From Lepidurus packardi (lineage: Eukaryota > Arthropoda > Branchiopoda > Notostraca > Triopsidae): 64,000 nucleotides of DNA. The notes beneath the pieces are model-generated. The model was given only the letters and a program-made list of their open reading frames with translations, was not told the DNA's origin and ran no database searches. Positions within the stretch are counted from its first letter, which is position 1, and the number at the start of each line of letters is the position of its first letter. The stretch is taken from contig JAKZAN010000004.1 of the NCBI GenBank assembly GCA_023053545.1, positions 8,246,001-8,310,000 on the forward strand. Direction: 5' to 3'. Both the position numbers and the translations under genes were made by a program. Below are positions 1 through 11,400 of this stretch, piece by piece.

Positions 1-2950
1 CTTTCAATTCCTGTCCATGGACCACAGCAGCTTGGGCGTCCGAAGGGTGAACTTGAGATACGGGTATATTTAAGCGAGTAGCGATATCTTCGACAGTTTC
101 ACTTCCTTCGGAAATGATGCCCACAGATTGGGCGATAGCTTTGGCAGTAATGGGATGGTCACCAGTAACCATTACAACTTTGATGCCAGCAGATCGACAC
201 ATTGCTACCGCACCTGGTACAGCCGCACGAGGAGGATCAATCATGGACATGAGGCCGACAAACCGCAATCCACTTAAAGGAAAGTTGGGGTTATCGGCGT
301 CAAACTTGTAGTTCTGTGGGAATGAATCGTGTGGCAAAAGATATTCGCAGAAACCTAAATAAAACACCAATTTATTACAACACTATTTCCAGTGAGAGTG
401 GAAAGAAATGTAGCAATGTACCTAAAACTCTTTCTCCTCGGCTACCCAAATCCATATACGCTGCGTTGAAAGATTCTCGCTGTTCTTCATCCAAAGGCTT
501 TTCTTCGCCATTGATCAAAATGCTGGTACAGGCTTCCAAAATCCTTTCGGGTGCTCCTTTCATGACCAATAGGAATCGAGGATCTTTGGTATCTTCTGTC
601 TCGTGAATCGAAACCTATTAGCCAAACCATTATAATTGCAATAATGCAACAGAACAGTGACTCAGTGACACATAATTTTGTTATGAAAATATGTAATAAT
701 GACCTGATATTTGTTGGATGAATTGAAGGGAATTTCCGTAATCTTCCTATTCTTCTGTCGCACTAAAGTAGTATCTTTCTGAATAGATTCCACACATTTC
801 AAAATAGCACTCTCTGAAGCATCTCCATTGACATCCCTAAATGAGCGGAGTACAAAAAAATCGTATAAAAAGCTGACAATCAGAACAACGTGGGATTACC
901 GTTTCATAACAGGTAATTGTTCTTGACCATTTTTAAACTCGGCTCGAGAGCATAAGGTTGCTGCTCGCGACAAAGCTTTCCAACCAGGCCTATTCTTGTC
1001 AAAGTAATCCCCGCTTTGATTTTCGGTGGTATCGACATTAACAATGGAGTCATCAAACCACATATGGGCTACAGTCATGCGATTCTGGGTTAGCGTGCCG
1101 GTTTTGTCTGAGCAGATGGTCGAAGTAGACCCGAGCGTTTCGACGGCTTCTAAATTTTTAACTAAGCAATTCTTCTTGGCCATTCGCTTAGCGGTCAGGG
1201 TAAGACATACGGTGACGGTAGCCAGCAAACCTTCGGGTACGTATGCCACGATGATACCAATTAGAAAGATTACCGCATCAAGCCAGTGGTAACCCAAGAT
1301 GAAGGCAATGACGAATAGACTACCGCCCATTGCAAAAGCAATAGCAGTGATGACGTGAATGAAATGGCTAATTTCTTTGCTAATAGGAGTTTCACCCGAT
1401 TCTAGACCGGATGCCAAGCCGGCGATCCGACCGATTACAGTGTTGTCACCAATACTAATGACAAGACCTTTGCACACGCCTAGCATATACATAAATAAAA
1501 AAAATCGAGTTTTTACTACCTGCGATTTATGGATTACGTAATCTTATACCTTCGACTGCACTGGTTGAAAAGAAAGCCAAATTACGGGTTTCCAACGGGT
1601 TTTCGTTGGTAAATTCAGAAGTGCGAGTCTGAGGTTCGGATTCACCCGTCAACGAAGAATTGTCGACTTTGAAGCTTCGCGCTTCGATCACGCGAATGTC
1701 GCCGGGAAGCCGGTCGCCAAATTTCACTTCCACAATGTCACCGCGGACGACTTCCTCCACTTTGATGGTAAGCTTCTTACCTTCGCGTAGAACTTGTGCG
1801 TACTAGAGAAAAAATAGCACGTTTTCGTAATTTGGGAAAAGATCGGTGTCAATGTTACGCCAAATGGCGTAGCAATAGCTTCGACATTTCGGAAAATACG
1901 AAGTTCCAATACCTGCGGGACCATATTTTTAAAGGAATCCATAATCCTGCAACTCTTGTTCTCTTGGTAGTACGAGAATATCCCAGTAATAGTGACCACA
2001 CTGGCAAGCGTGATACCGAGGTATAACTGTACACCAAATATACCATAGGAATTGAACTCAATGCAATAGTAAAATGAGGATTAACTTACGTTATCATGTT
2101 GCGGCAGTTCTTCGGTGGAAACTTCAATACTGTAAGCAATAAAACACAGAACACTGCCAATCCAAAGTAGAATCTTTAAAGAGAGAAAAAATTGGGTCAA
2201 AAGGGAAAAACGACTTATTTGCCTTAAACCCAACCTGGAACCCGCCAAACAGATTTTTCAGAAAACGGACCCATTCCGGTGTCACATTAGGGGGGCTAAG
2301 ACGGTTCGGCCCGTCACGTAATAAGTTGGCTGCTGCTTGCGATTGAGTCAACCCCTAATTCAAATGCAAACAGTTAGAAAAGCGCAAATGTTAGAATTCC
2401 ATAATCGTAAAACAACTGTCTGAAATGTTTTTTTTTTTTTTTTATCTAAATCAGATACGAAACAGGATATTTACCTTATCTGGATGACTCTGGTAGCGGC
2501 GGAAACACTCTTCAAGCGGAATACTGTGGTCATCAATGTCCAATTCTTGCTTCAAATCATCGAGATGTGCCCCCTTTTTACTTTTATGGGTCTGCAAAGG
2601 AAGAGCTAAGGTCAACACCATGCTAATGACTACTAGTGGTACGGAATAACTCCGTCTAAGTACTAAGCAACTTGGACAGACATACACCCCAGTATAAATC
2701 CCGAAGGAGTCAAAATACGGACAAGGACACGTTAATAAAGAAAATTGACCAGTCGAACCAAAGCGATGAATAATTTGCAATGTACCTTTGGTTTTCCATC
2801 TGCCCACGTGTGCTTATCGTGCACGCGAGCATTAGTAGCTGATCGATAGGAATCACTACGGGGGCCTGTCTATAAAAAATGGTATTGGAACCGTACTTAA
2901 AAATAGAAAATGGGCAAAAACAAAGTATAAAGTATTACCTTAGGTTGCAT
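1..2950 (-). CDS. Atpalpha: Na+/K+-ATPase alpha subunit (P-type ATPase), 3' end beyond window
   Basis: Catalytic subunit of the plasma-membrane sodium pump, which exchanges Na+ for K+ at the cost of ATP. Exons from the start codon: 2950-2939, 2869-2786, 2591-2475, 2354-2235, 2173-2090, 2026-1913, 1802-1550, 1479-900, 836-704, 614-422, 354-1 (continues off the window). They join in frame for about 681 residues of a family that is usually about 1000. Visible are the basic N-terminus ([20 protein letters not shown]), membrane segments M1-M4, the actuator motif SLTGES, the phosphorylation site CSDKTGT (Asp about residue 386), the nucleotide-binding motif [10 protein letters not shown] and the hinge motif [14 protein letters not shown]. 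The start gives [13 protein letters not shown], encoded by a 12-nt first coding exon. The M4 motif reads VAYVPEG at about residue 341, where sodium pumps usually have VANVPEG. Missing beyond the edge are the TGDGVNDSPAL hinge and M5-M10. The family assignment is near certain; which paralogue it is remains open. Confidence 0.96.
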
Positions 2951-2985
2951 GGCTTAACCACAGCAACTACTTCCACCATAAAAGC

Positions 2986-3025
2986 GACTGACCAAGCGGC
3001 AAAATTTACACCTTCTTTTATATAG
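2986..3025 (-). promoter_or_regulatory. TATA box and initiator of the Na+/K+-ATPase gene
   Basis: On the minus strand CTATATAAAAG lies at 3025-3015. An arthropod-type initiator TCAGTC lies at 2991-2986, putting the start site at about 2989, some 33-35 bp downstream of the TATA box. The start codon follows at 2950, so the 5' UTR would be about 40 nt. The spacing is close to canonical; activity is inferred. Confidence 0.6.
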
Positions 3026-3778
3026 TTTTGTACATACGTGTTATGCCATAAATGCCATTATGATTCTTAGCGACGACCATTGTTGAAGCCAACAAAAACC
3101 AAGATCTTCTGGTTCATTTAAGATAGACTGACGTCAAGCAATCCAAACCAGACTAGCAAGAGTCTCCTTTACAACGAGTTGACCCAAACTGGCTTAGTCT
3201 GAACCTGCTGGACTATGCTGGTTTGCTCGTACACTGGACAATAAGCTATACTTGTGCCAAAACGTACTATTCGGAGAATCTTAACGCTTTTACCTGCTAT
3301 TTGAGACCCACATTAGAAGTAATTATAAACCTTTTTCTTTTTTTGTTAATGTCTACTTTCGCCTTTCCTACCTTTCTATGGGAAATAATCATCCCTGTGA
3401 TAAGTTCATATTATGGTAATTTTCCACAAAAAATACGGGGTAGGTTGCGTCATGTGTAACATCCATAACGAACCAAAACTGATGTTGTGCCTCTTAATCG
3501 TGACTAGGCTTATGAGGTTGTGACAAAAGAGACGGGTCGTCTTGGGAAATGCATTTTAATTATGGAACAACAAAACAAATCAATGTCTGGTAGATACCTG
3601 TATTGCTTTCAGACCTTTTCACTGTTTTCTCCACAGAAATCAAAGAGAAAGACTGCACTACAAGTGCACTTAGGAGCAAATCCCTGTTGCAAATATGTGA
3701 GTTAACATGGGTAATTAATGATTCTGCGGTGTAAAAAGGATGTTTAGAAGGCCGTATGTTGTTTAGCAATGCACTTTC
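3026..3778. other. Intergenic region between the ATPase promoter and the NDP kinase 3' end
   Basis: Both neighbours are on the minus strand, so this holds the upstream region of the ATPase and the 3' UTR of the kinase. I see no coding potential, RNA gene or clear repeat. On the minus strand an ATTAAA lies near 3559-3554 and could serve as the kinase poly(A) signal, although it is about 220 bp past the stop. Confidence 0.5.
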
Positions 3779-5026
3779 TTAATCTTCATAGACCCAGGGA
3801 GAGGATACTGGTTGCCAAGACACCAACTCCTCTTCTTTGAACCAGAGAGCGATTTCCTTGTTGGCGCTCTCAACAGCATCAGAACCATGGATGATGTTAC
3901 TGCAAAGGAAATAATAATTTAGAAGCGATTTGGGTCTTGCCATTTGAGAGTTTTACCGGCCAACTTGGACGCAGAAGTCTCCACGAATGGTGCCGGGCTT
4001 GGAGTCAGCAGGGTTGGTTTCTCCCAACATTTGGCGGCCGGTCTTGACGGCGTTCAAACCTTCCCAGACCTACAAAGGTAAAAAATTAAAATCTTGACAC
4101 ATAAAAGGTAAGAGTTAGGATGACCAAACGTCCCATTTTTTGGCCGTCCCGTTTTCTTTTTTACCAAATGCCAGTTTTGTCCCGTTTTTCAAAAGAAAAA
4201 GTAAATTTACTTCCACCAAATGACTATTACTGTGCTGAAGTCCTTTGTCTGGCCTTCCTTGCGGATTGAACTTACTGTTTGGGCTCGTAAGACGTTTTTT
4301 CCCCCGCCGTTCTCGAGGCTGAGAAAGAGTAAAAGCTAAAAACTGGGGACAAAACGTCTCGGAGTACCTCTTCCTACTTGCGGGTTGGTTTCGCAACACT
4401 TCCGTATGTGAAGCGCAAAGGTTGCTAGCCAAAGCGTTTGCTTGTGTTCCCTGAGAGTAACTTGCTAGTTTCTGATCAATTGGCGGTGTCGGTGTTTTAA
4501 CGAGTAAAATGTCTAAAAAAGGAAGCTGTACTTTTAATAACGATCTCTACAAGGAGTTAAAGTTCATTAAAGTGGTAAGTTCAGTACATTTTCCGGGTTT
4601 ATTTCTGAAAAAGATGTGTCCCGTTTTGGACTCGAGCATATTTGGACACCCTAGTAAGAGTTGGAACTTACCATGCATACTACAGGTCCGGAAGCCATGT
4701 ACTTGACCAAGCCGGGGAAGAATGCACGTGCGGACAAATCAGCATAATGCTCCTTCAACAACTCCTCGGTGGGCTGAAAGAACACATTCAAGAAAGATAT
4801 AAGGGATATACAAATAGGTTGGTCGAAACGTGCTGATAAATTCTGAGCTAACCTGTACAAACTTGAGGGCCACGAGTTTGTAGCCTTTCTGTTCGAAGCG
4901 CTTGATGACTTCTCCAACCAAACCGCGCTGGACGCCATCAGGCTTAAGCATAATATAAGTGCGTTCACGATTAGCAGCCATGGTTTTGGAGAATAGCGAG
5001 AAGAATGCCAAGAGAGTTGCTAACAT
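3779..5026 (-). CDS. awd: Nucleoside diphosphate kinase (NME/awd)
   Basis: Transfers the gamma phosphate from ATP to other NDPs through a phospho-histidine, as a hexamer, mainly in the cytosol. Exons: 4981-4853 (or from 5026), 4773-4672, 4069-3957, 3899-3779. From the usual start ([23 protein letters not shown] at 4981) the protein is 154 residues, the normal length. The ATP-binding KPDGVQRG is near the N-terminus, and the active-site motif NIIHGSD has its catalytic His at residue 119. The chain ends in WVYED. An in-frame ATG at 5026 adds 15 mostly hydrophobic residues ([15 protein letters not shown]), which could give a membrane or organelle-targeted form. The third intron in genomic order (4070-4671) is long because a transposon sits in it. 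The next gene, Nup205, lies upstream on the same strand. Confidence 0.97.
4117..4654 (+). mobile_element. Non-autonomous hAT-like DNA transposon in an NDP kinase intron
   Basis: The 8-bp sequence TAAGAGTT flanks the element on both sides (4109-4116 and 4655-4662), which is the target-site length of hAT elements. The left end starts AGGATGACCAAACG. The right end read on the other strand is CTAGGGTGTCCAAAT, so the termini are imperfect inverted repeats. GTCCCGTTTT recurs near both ends, as expected for subterminal transposase sites. An ATG at 4509 opens a short frame ([19 protein letters not shown]) like the start of BED-finger hAT transposases, then loses similarity. This suggests an internally deleted copy. 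It fills nearly the whole intron 4070-4671. Confidence 0.75.
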
Positions 5027-5053
5027 ACAGACCACTACACGGTTCCAGGAGGT

Positions 5054-5096
5054 AAAAGAAAGACTACGCGCAGCGCCCCTACGCAGGAAGTGACGT
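5054..5096 (-). promoter_or_regulatory. NDP kinase promoter: ETS/CRE composite and pyrimidine tract
   Basis: GGAAGTGACGT at 5086-5096 (plus strand) is an ETS site joined to a CRE half-site, a combination common in housekeeping promoters. Just downstream in the direction of the kinase, the minus strand reads TCTTTCTTTT (5063-5054), a possible TOP-like start. No TATA box is seen. A start here would place the upstream in-frame ATG (5026) in the mRNA. Confidence 0.4.
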
Positions 5097-5189
5097 AGGG
5101 AGTGCCCTAGCGTGCAATGGCGGGAACATGCGAACCCTTAAACTCGATTGTAATGGAAGTCAGGCATTACTAGCAAGCCTTTCTCTCCA

Positions 5190-5220
5190 ATAAGCCTAAT
5201 GGAAAGGCTAAAAGGCTTAT
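5190..5220. repeat. Small inverted repeat (8-bp arms)
   Basis: ATAAGCCT at 5190-5197 and its exact complement AGGCTTAT at 5213-5220 could form a hairpin with a 15-nt loop. It lies in the 460-bp gap between the Nup205 3' end and the kinase promoter. The rest of that gap shows only the Nup205 poly(A) signal. Confidence 0.4.
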
Positions 5221-5438
5221 GTCATACTGCCTCATAATCTATCTAAACGTGTTAGGAATCATCGACACACAAGTATTATCGACTAATTGGCTAAGCTAGG
5301 ATTTAGAAAGGATTCGAAGGTCTTTTTCATTAGGGTATCAGATAATCCAAGAAACTAGAAAGCCTTACGTTCACTTCCAGAGCAAACCCATTAACCTGAC
5401 CAAAAAGGGAAAGTAGGTAATTAGCAAAGGAAACACTG

Positions 5439-5444
5439 TTTATT
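5439..5444 (-). terminator. Poly(A) signal of Nup205
   Basis: AATAAA on the minus strand, about 45 bp past the Nup205 stop codon at 5490. The distance is right for cleavage and polyadenylation. Confidence 0.6.
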
Positions 5445-5489
5445 TCTTTCATCATGGAAAAACATTCATCCATGCCATTTGAAAACTCC

Positions 5490-8400
5490 TCATTGCTTCA
5501 ACGCAAGTTTCTTCAGACGGCGCAGGACAGCTTGCAAAAATCCATGATGAGCTCGCTTCTTCAAATACATCTTTAGAAAAGAAATGTTTATTTGAAACAC
5601 CAGCACGTTTTTTTAAATAAATTTAAATCTTACCTGCTCTGCGCTCTCTAATTTATGGAAAAGTTGATTATTGATGTACAAGCCAGCATCGATTTGCAAC
5701 TGCTTTAATTCTTCGGGGTTAAAACCCATTTCCCTACGTAATCCTCGAGCAGAGCTAGCGTCTAGCACTAGTCTGTTTTGCAGGAAAAACTCCAAATGAC
5801 GCCACAGTAGCCAAGCCGCGGATTCAATAATAATAGCACAACGTTCCATCCCTGCTTTCCAAAGTACTACGTCTTCTTGCAGTTTTTTCCCAGCCAACGC
5901 TTTTCGTAAATGAATTGGAGTTTGATCATCAAATCCGTTCGGCATAACCTATTTAAGACGAACCAAAAAAATCACTTACGTAATTAATTGAAACCAGTGA
6001 TTTACCTCAGCTAGTTCTTGACTTCCCATCTCGGGAAATGTTTCTAACCGATGTTGGGCTGATGTGTGGCCTGCTTGAGCACTCTGCAACCATGAAGTTG
6101 TCCCTTGCAAAATCTGTATCAAGACAGACAAGGATAATTGCTTGGAGCCTGCCATAGTCCCCTTCGTAACATCTGGAATGTAAAGCATAGTAGTATTTAG
6201 CTTTGATACGAAAGTGTAATTTGATTTACCTCGCGATGCATACACGTCTCTTGTACCGGCTCCGATGTAAGGTCCGAAGATAATTCGCTTAGGAGCTTGG
6301 ACGTTGGAAAAAGCGCTGGCTCCCGTCAAAGCGACAGACAAACTTAGGATATTAGCAGTAATTTGCAAGGTTGTGTTGGTAGCTGATTGGCGATGCTCGT
6401 CTGGATAAGCTTCTAGTTCATGACGCAAAATATCTCCTGGCGTAAAGAGGGGCAAAAGCGCCAAAGAATGCTGCTGAAGGCGGCCAACTTGGCCTCTTAA
6501 CTCAACAGCGCCTGGTCCTGCTCCTTCCGGTCCTTCTTCCTCAAACCAATCTGCGGAAAACGTCAGTCTTTCACAAATGTATGTAGCTAAAGTGTGTTAC
6601 CATGAGCTGCAGCTTCGCAAATAACACCAGTCAGTAAACTCACTTCTTCCAAAGCGGCCAAGTCTACTGGAAAACGTCTCGCTCTTAAAATCGAGTTGAC
6701 AGTTTCACTATGGGTCAACAAGAAGCTCAAAACCTATTGGTAGATAATAAAAATAGATTCAACTTAGTTTTTTCCTTGTTTTCCCCATAATAACGACACG
6801 AACCTGAACGGCCGCAATTCGATGTTGGGAACCTAGAGCTGTTAAAACAGCTGAACAGGTCTTCAAGGCAGCAAAAAAAACTTGATGGAAACAATGCACT
6901 GTGCTCGGAATAAGGCTGTGCATTCCCATGGCAGGTCTAATCAAGCATACATTATAATGCGCCTGTTTTCGACAGCGGAATTCAATAAAGAAAGCTACTT
7001 ACGCGGAACTGATTTCAGGTCTATATCCAAAAATGGACATTTCTGACAATCTGGCCAAAATATTGTTGTCTAACAAGTAATTCGCACCTTTACGTTTACT
7101 TCCCAATCTCGTAAGCAAAGCCTACGTAAAAAAATACGTTATGCCGGGTAATTAAGGCAAACCTTAGATTAACATACCATTTGGGACTCATACACGTAGA
7201 GAACACGCAGAAGATCAGGTGAAGCTTGAACCCCGGTGACCAGTGCAGTTAATGCTTCATCCATCGCCAAAAAGGCGTCAGCTAAATACCGTAAATAGCC
7301 TTCCGAAGACAAGAAACCGACAACAAGGTTATCCTGGTCATGGCTAGCTAATTGATCCAGCACAGACAGCGCTAGCATCTGTAAAGAAAACAAAGACCGT
7401 TAAAACCCAAAAATTTCTTCGAAAGATTAGAAACTAAGTACCCGTTGCACGTCGTGGCCACTGCAAGCATCCCGAGCCACCATAGTAAGCAGTGAGTGAC
7501 CATAGTTCTTGAGCAAGGTGGCACTAAACTGTTGCGAACTTCCTTCAAGCCTTAAGGCGTTCAACAAAGCCCCATACAGGTTAATACGCACACGTTGGGA
7601 AGCTCCGCCTACATAGAAACCAAATTATATTTTATGAAGAATAACTGCTTGAATCGAATTCGAACCTGTTTTTAGAATCCAATCTACTAAGCCTTTGACA
7701 ATGCTTTGCCAAGGCGCAGTGAGGGCAGCTGAGGGTTTCGTCGCCTGGAATCCTGGAATTCCGTACCGAGTTGTGCCATCTAACAAACTTATGAAGCTTT
7801 CGTTAGAAGGTTTGGTTACACCCATGGATTCTGTCATAACAGAAGCTCTCAAGCTGGCTAGAACCGCCAACAAAGCTTCGGATATCGTGTTAGCTAACTG
7901 GGGGACAGTTTTTTCAGACAACGCCTACAAAAAGAGTCGTACGTTAAAAATTTCATGAACACTGGGCACACATTTTACCTTTTTGACCAACTCCTGGGCT
8001 GTTTGCATCAGCATGGACGTCTTAGGATCAGCTGGCAAGACAGTTGATGGCACACAGGACAACAAGATGACCAATACTTGGCGCCAACCATCCAAATATT
8101 GGTATCTGGCAGCCAAGGTTTGCTGGGCTGTATTTCTCTGCGCTGCGAATTCCAGAATATTCTGCAGAAAACACAAGTTCATTGAAGCTAAATCTCTTAA
8201 TATCCAAGCAATAGACGTCAATACTTGGATTTCTTCTAAAATTATCTGGCGCTGTCCCAGAGCTCCCATTCCTTGCAAAACAACCAACTCCTCCCTTAAA
8301 CGCTTCTGCAATGGTCGTAAACGTACCAGTTGCGTCTCTTCCGCATTACGATACTCCACTGCCTTAAACGCCTAAGAAACCAAAAGGAATTAGAAATACC

Positions 8401-11400
8401 AAATGAGTCTAACAGTCACTTACAGTTTCAACTTGGGAGGGATCGAAGAATTCTAGTTCCGGAGGAACCACATCGATCGCTTCCACATCCAAAACTCCCA
8501 ATAAGGTCAAAATCTTCGGCCGTACAGTCCGACTCGCTTCTAAAAAGAAAGAATACGTTTAATTACAATAAAAGAAGAAAAAAGAAAACCCAATCTGACT
8601 TGGAGCTAGAGATAGCGTTTGAGACATAGATCGGTTCAAGCTGGATTGGTTCAACCGCGCAAACCCGAATTCAGCCCTAGTTTCGCCGGCTTCTTCAATT
8701 TCAATCAAAGAGCCCACTAGTTTGATCAGCTGGGATTGTAGACCTTTATCAGCTGCGAATTTTACTTCAATCGCGCAAAGTTTCATCAAACAAGCCATAC
8801 ATCCCAACTCGTGTCCTTCGAAGAGGTGTTCATTAGGTTTCCGCATTAATAAAAGGGAAAAGTTAAACATTATTACGAGAGGGGTCCGTGGAAAACGGCA
8901 GTGCGGTTACATGGCGCAGAACGAAGTTTTGGCACGATCGCAAGTACCGCAATACGACATCCGCGGTAGCTGGGTTGGAGCACAACAAGTAGAGCAGTTT
9001 ATACGCCAATCCTACAGCTTGAGGGAAAAGACCCCAAGTTCGCGTTTCCAAGGCATTATCTAGCAGGTCCAGTACTGCGTGCAAACACGTTCGGGGAAAC
9101 CCCAAAATACCTGCAACAAACAGAAATGAGTTGATGAAATTAACATTCTTTGCAGTTTACACTTGAATTACCAGATTGCTGCAAATCAGTTTTAGTGAGA
9201 GGTTTGTTGCTGTCAAATCCAAGCAAGAAATGAGCCAACGAGGGACCAGGCAGGTTAGATCCCTCCAAGAGTAGTTGCAAAACGACATTCCGTAATTGGC
9301 TTTCTTTAGTTTCATCATCTCCTTCGGTTTCCTAAGTGCCAAGAGTCCCAAGAGTTAACACACGAAAATATAAATACAAGAAAGTTGAATTTACTTCAGG
9401 AAGCTGAAGATCAATAGCTTCTACGAAGCCATGGCGAACAAGATTCGTTAAATCTGCACTGTTGGTATACAAAGCTAACAACTGAGCTTGGGAAGTTGGC
9501 GACCGAGCAATTCGCAGTAATATTTGGCTTGCAGCTAAGGCGTGTGCAGGCAAATAGTCTCCGAATGATAAATACCTGGAAACAAATTCAATTTAACTGA
9601 ATTCTCCTTGATAAACCCATTACTTGACAATGTAGAGCATGTGATCTGGTTTGCCCGTTCTGGTGTTGATGCTCAACAAAAGGGAATCCAATGACATTAC
9701 CCGCAGAGACGCTCCAGTCAAACGGACAAGTTCCAAGAAACTATCTTGTTGTTTCAACGCTGTTGAGAGCATCTGTAAACACAATAACGAGCTTCCTTCT
9801 ACGTGGGACTGTCCAGGAATATTCGTATATTGTTCCAGCAAATTCGCGCCTTCTTCGATGATCATGAGCAACTACATCAAAGCAAAATAAGTACTAAAAA
9901 ATTTTTTTCAGGGATTATTTACCATGCGCAGTAGCGAAGAATCATGAAGGCATTGCACCAACAGATGATAACCCGGTGGTTTGGACGTGGTGCTTGAACC
10001 ACTTCCATGTAATTCCATCGACGAATGCGGCAAATCCTCAGGTGTTGGTTCGTAGACTTCTAACAGCTTGTGCAAGAGTTTCAGACACAAAGAACTCACT
10101 TCCCACTAGAAAAAACGAAAGCTCTATAGAATTCTGCTACAGCTGCAGCGCGTTCAGGTTTTTACCTTTTCAGCCGCATTTCTGTAAGCCCGGGTATGGA
10201 ATCGCAAGAAAACTACATCCTTTACGTAAAGTAAGTAGGGATCGAACCCAGGCGTGCGATTCATGGCTCCCAAAGTAGGCGGTACAGGTACGTCGGTCAT
10301 TACATCCAAGAAATGCAGAAATGCTCGTGTTAAGGGGTATTCTTCAGCTCGGGATTCCACTTCTTCCAAGTCCGCCTACAAAAATACATACATTTTGATT
10401 CCAACTGCAGTTGCATAACAGGTTTGCCGTACTTGGATGCTTTTGGCAGCAAAGTTGGACGTGGAAGGAATGGTAGCTAGCAGCTGAGCCGCTTCAATCT
10501 GCGGCCATAACGCTTGAGCCACTTCTGGAGACCGAGCCAAGGCTGCCATGGTTGATAACAAGCGCGCTTTCAAATGCAAAGGCACAGAGCAGCCCAAAAG
10601 ACCCAAAATTACCACCAACGGTAGCCACGCAGGGTTTTCGCACATGGTTAAGCGAGCAATTTCATCATGTTCTGTAAAAACATCCCATATTAGCTTGATT
10701 TTTTCATATTTGAATTTTAAGGGAAAAATTACCTGCGATCGTGCGGGTTAACCTCAAAACTTCCATTAAGCCTTCCACTTCCTGGGGAACGATGCCTTTG
10801 AACTGGCCTCGGTGGCGGTAGATGGTGTCTATTACTGGCAAAGCTTCTTGTCTCAAATTACTATAGTATCTACACACACAAATGGATAAGTTATATAAAT
10901 TTCATGATTATAGCATTAGGTTGAAAAGATTTTTACCTGTTCAGGGAGCTGAAAAAATGATCCCAGGAAACCAGACTGCCTTGGCCCATGCCATTTTGTT
11001 TGAGGAGATTGAAAGCATGGTGTGCAGCTCGCGGCCCATTGGCTAGACTACTGAGCATGTGGACATAACCGATGTAGAGCGAAGGTGGCAATAAATCTCC
11101 CGCCAAGCGCACAAACTTAAAAAGAGACGCTTGACGCTGGGAAGTGCGATAAGTCAGTGACGGAGCTACGGTGGAGTCTGTCGGAGACCAATAGTCCAAG
11201 CAGAGTTCTAGGTTCAATGGATCTTCTTCATAGAGACGAGTGATGAGCTGTAAAAGCGACTGGAAGTCCTGCGATAAGCCCGGAGGTGGTTCTAAGCCTT
11301 CTTGCTGGTAGACTAAAATGGTGCGAGCAGCTTCATCAGCAGCGTTCCGTAAATCACGCACTTTGAGTGGCATCTGGACCAGGAAGTCAGTCACCACGGC

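Noticed and set aside
4115-4432. 105-codon minus-strand frame in the NDP kinase intron
   Set aside because: Lies inside the hAT-like element in antisense and matches nothing.
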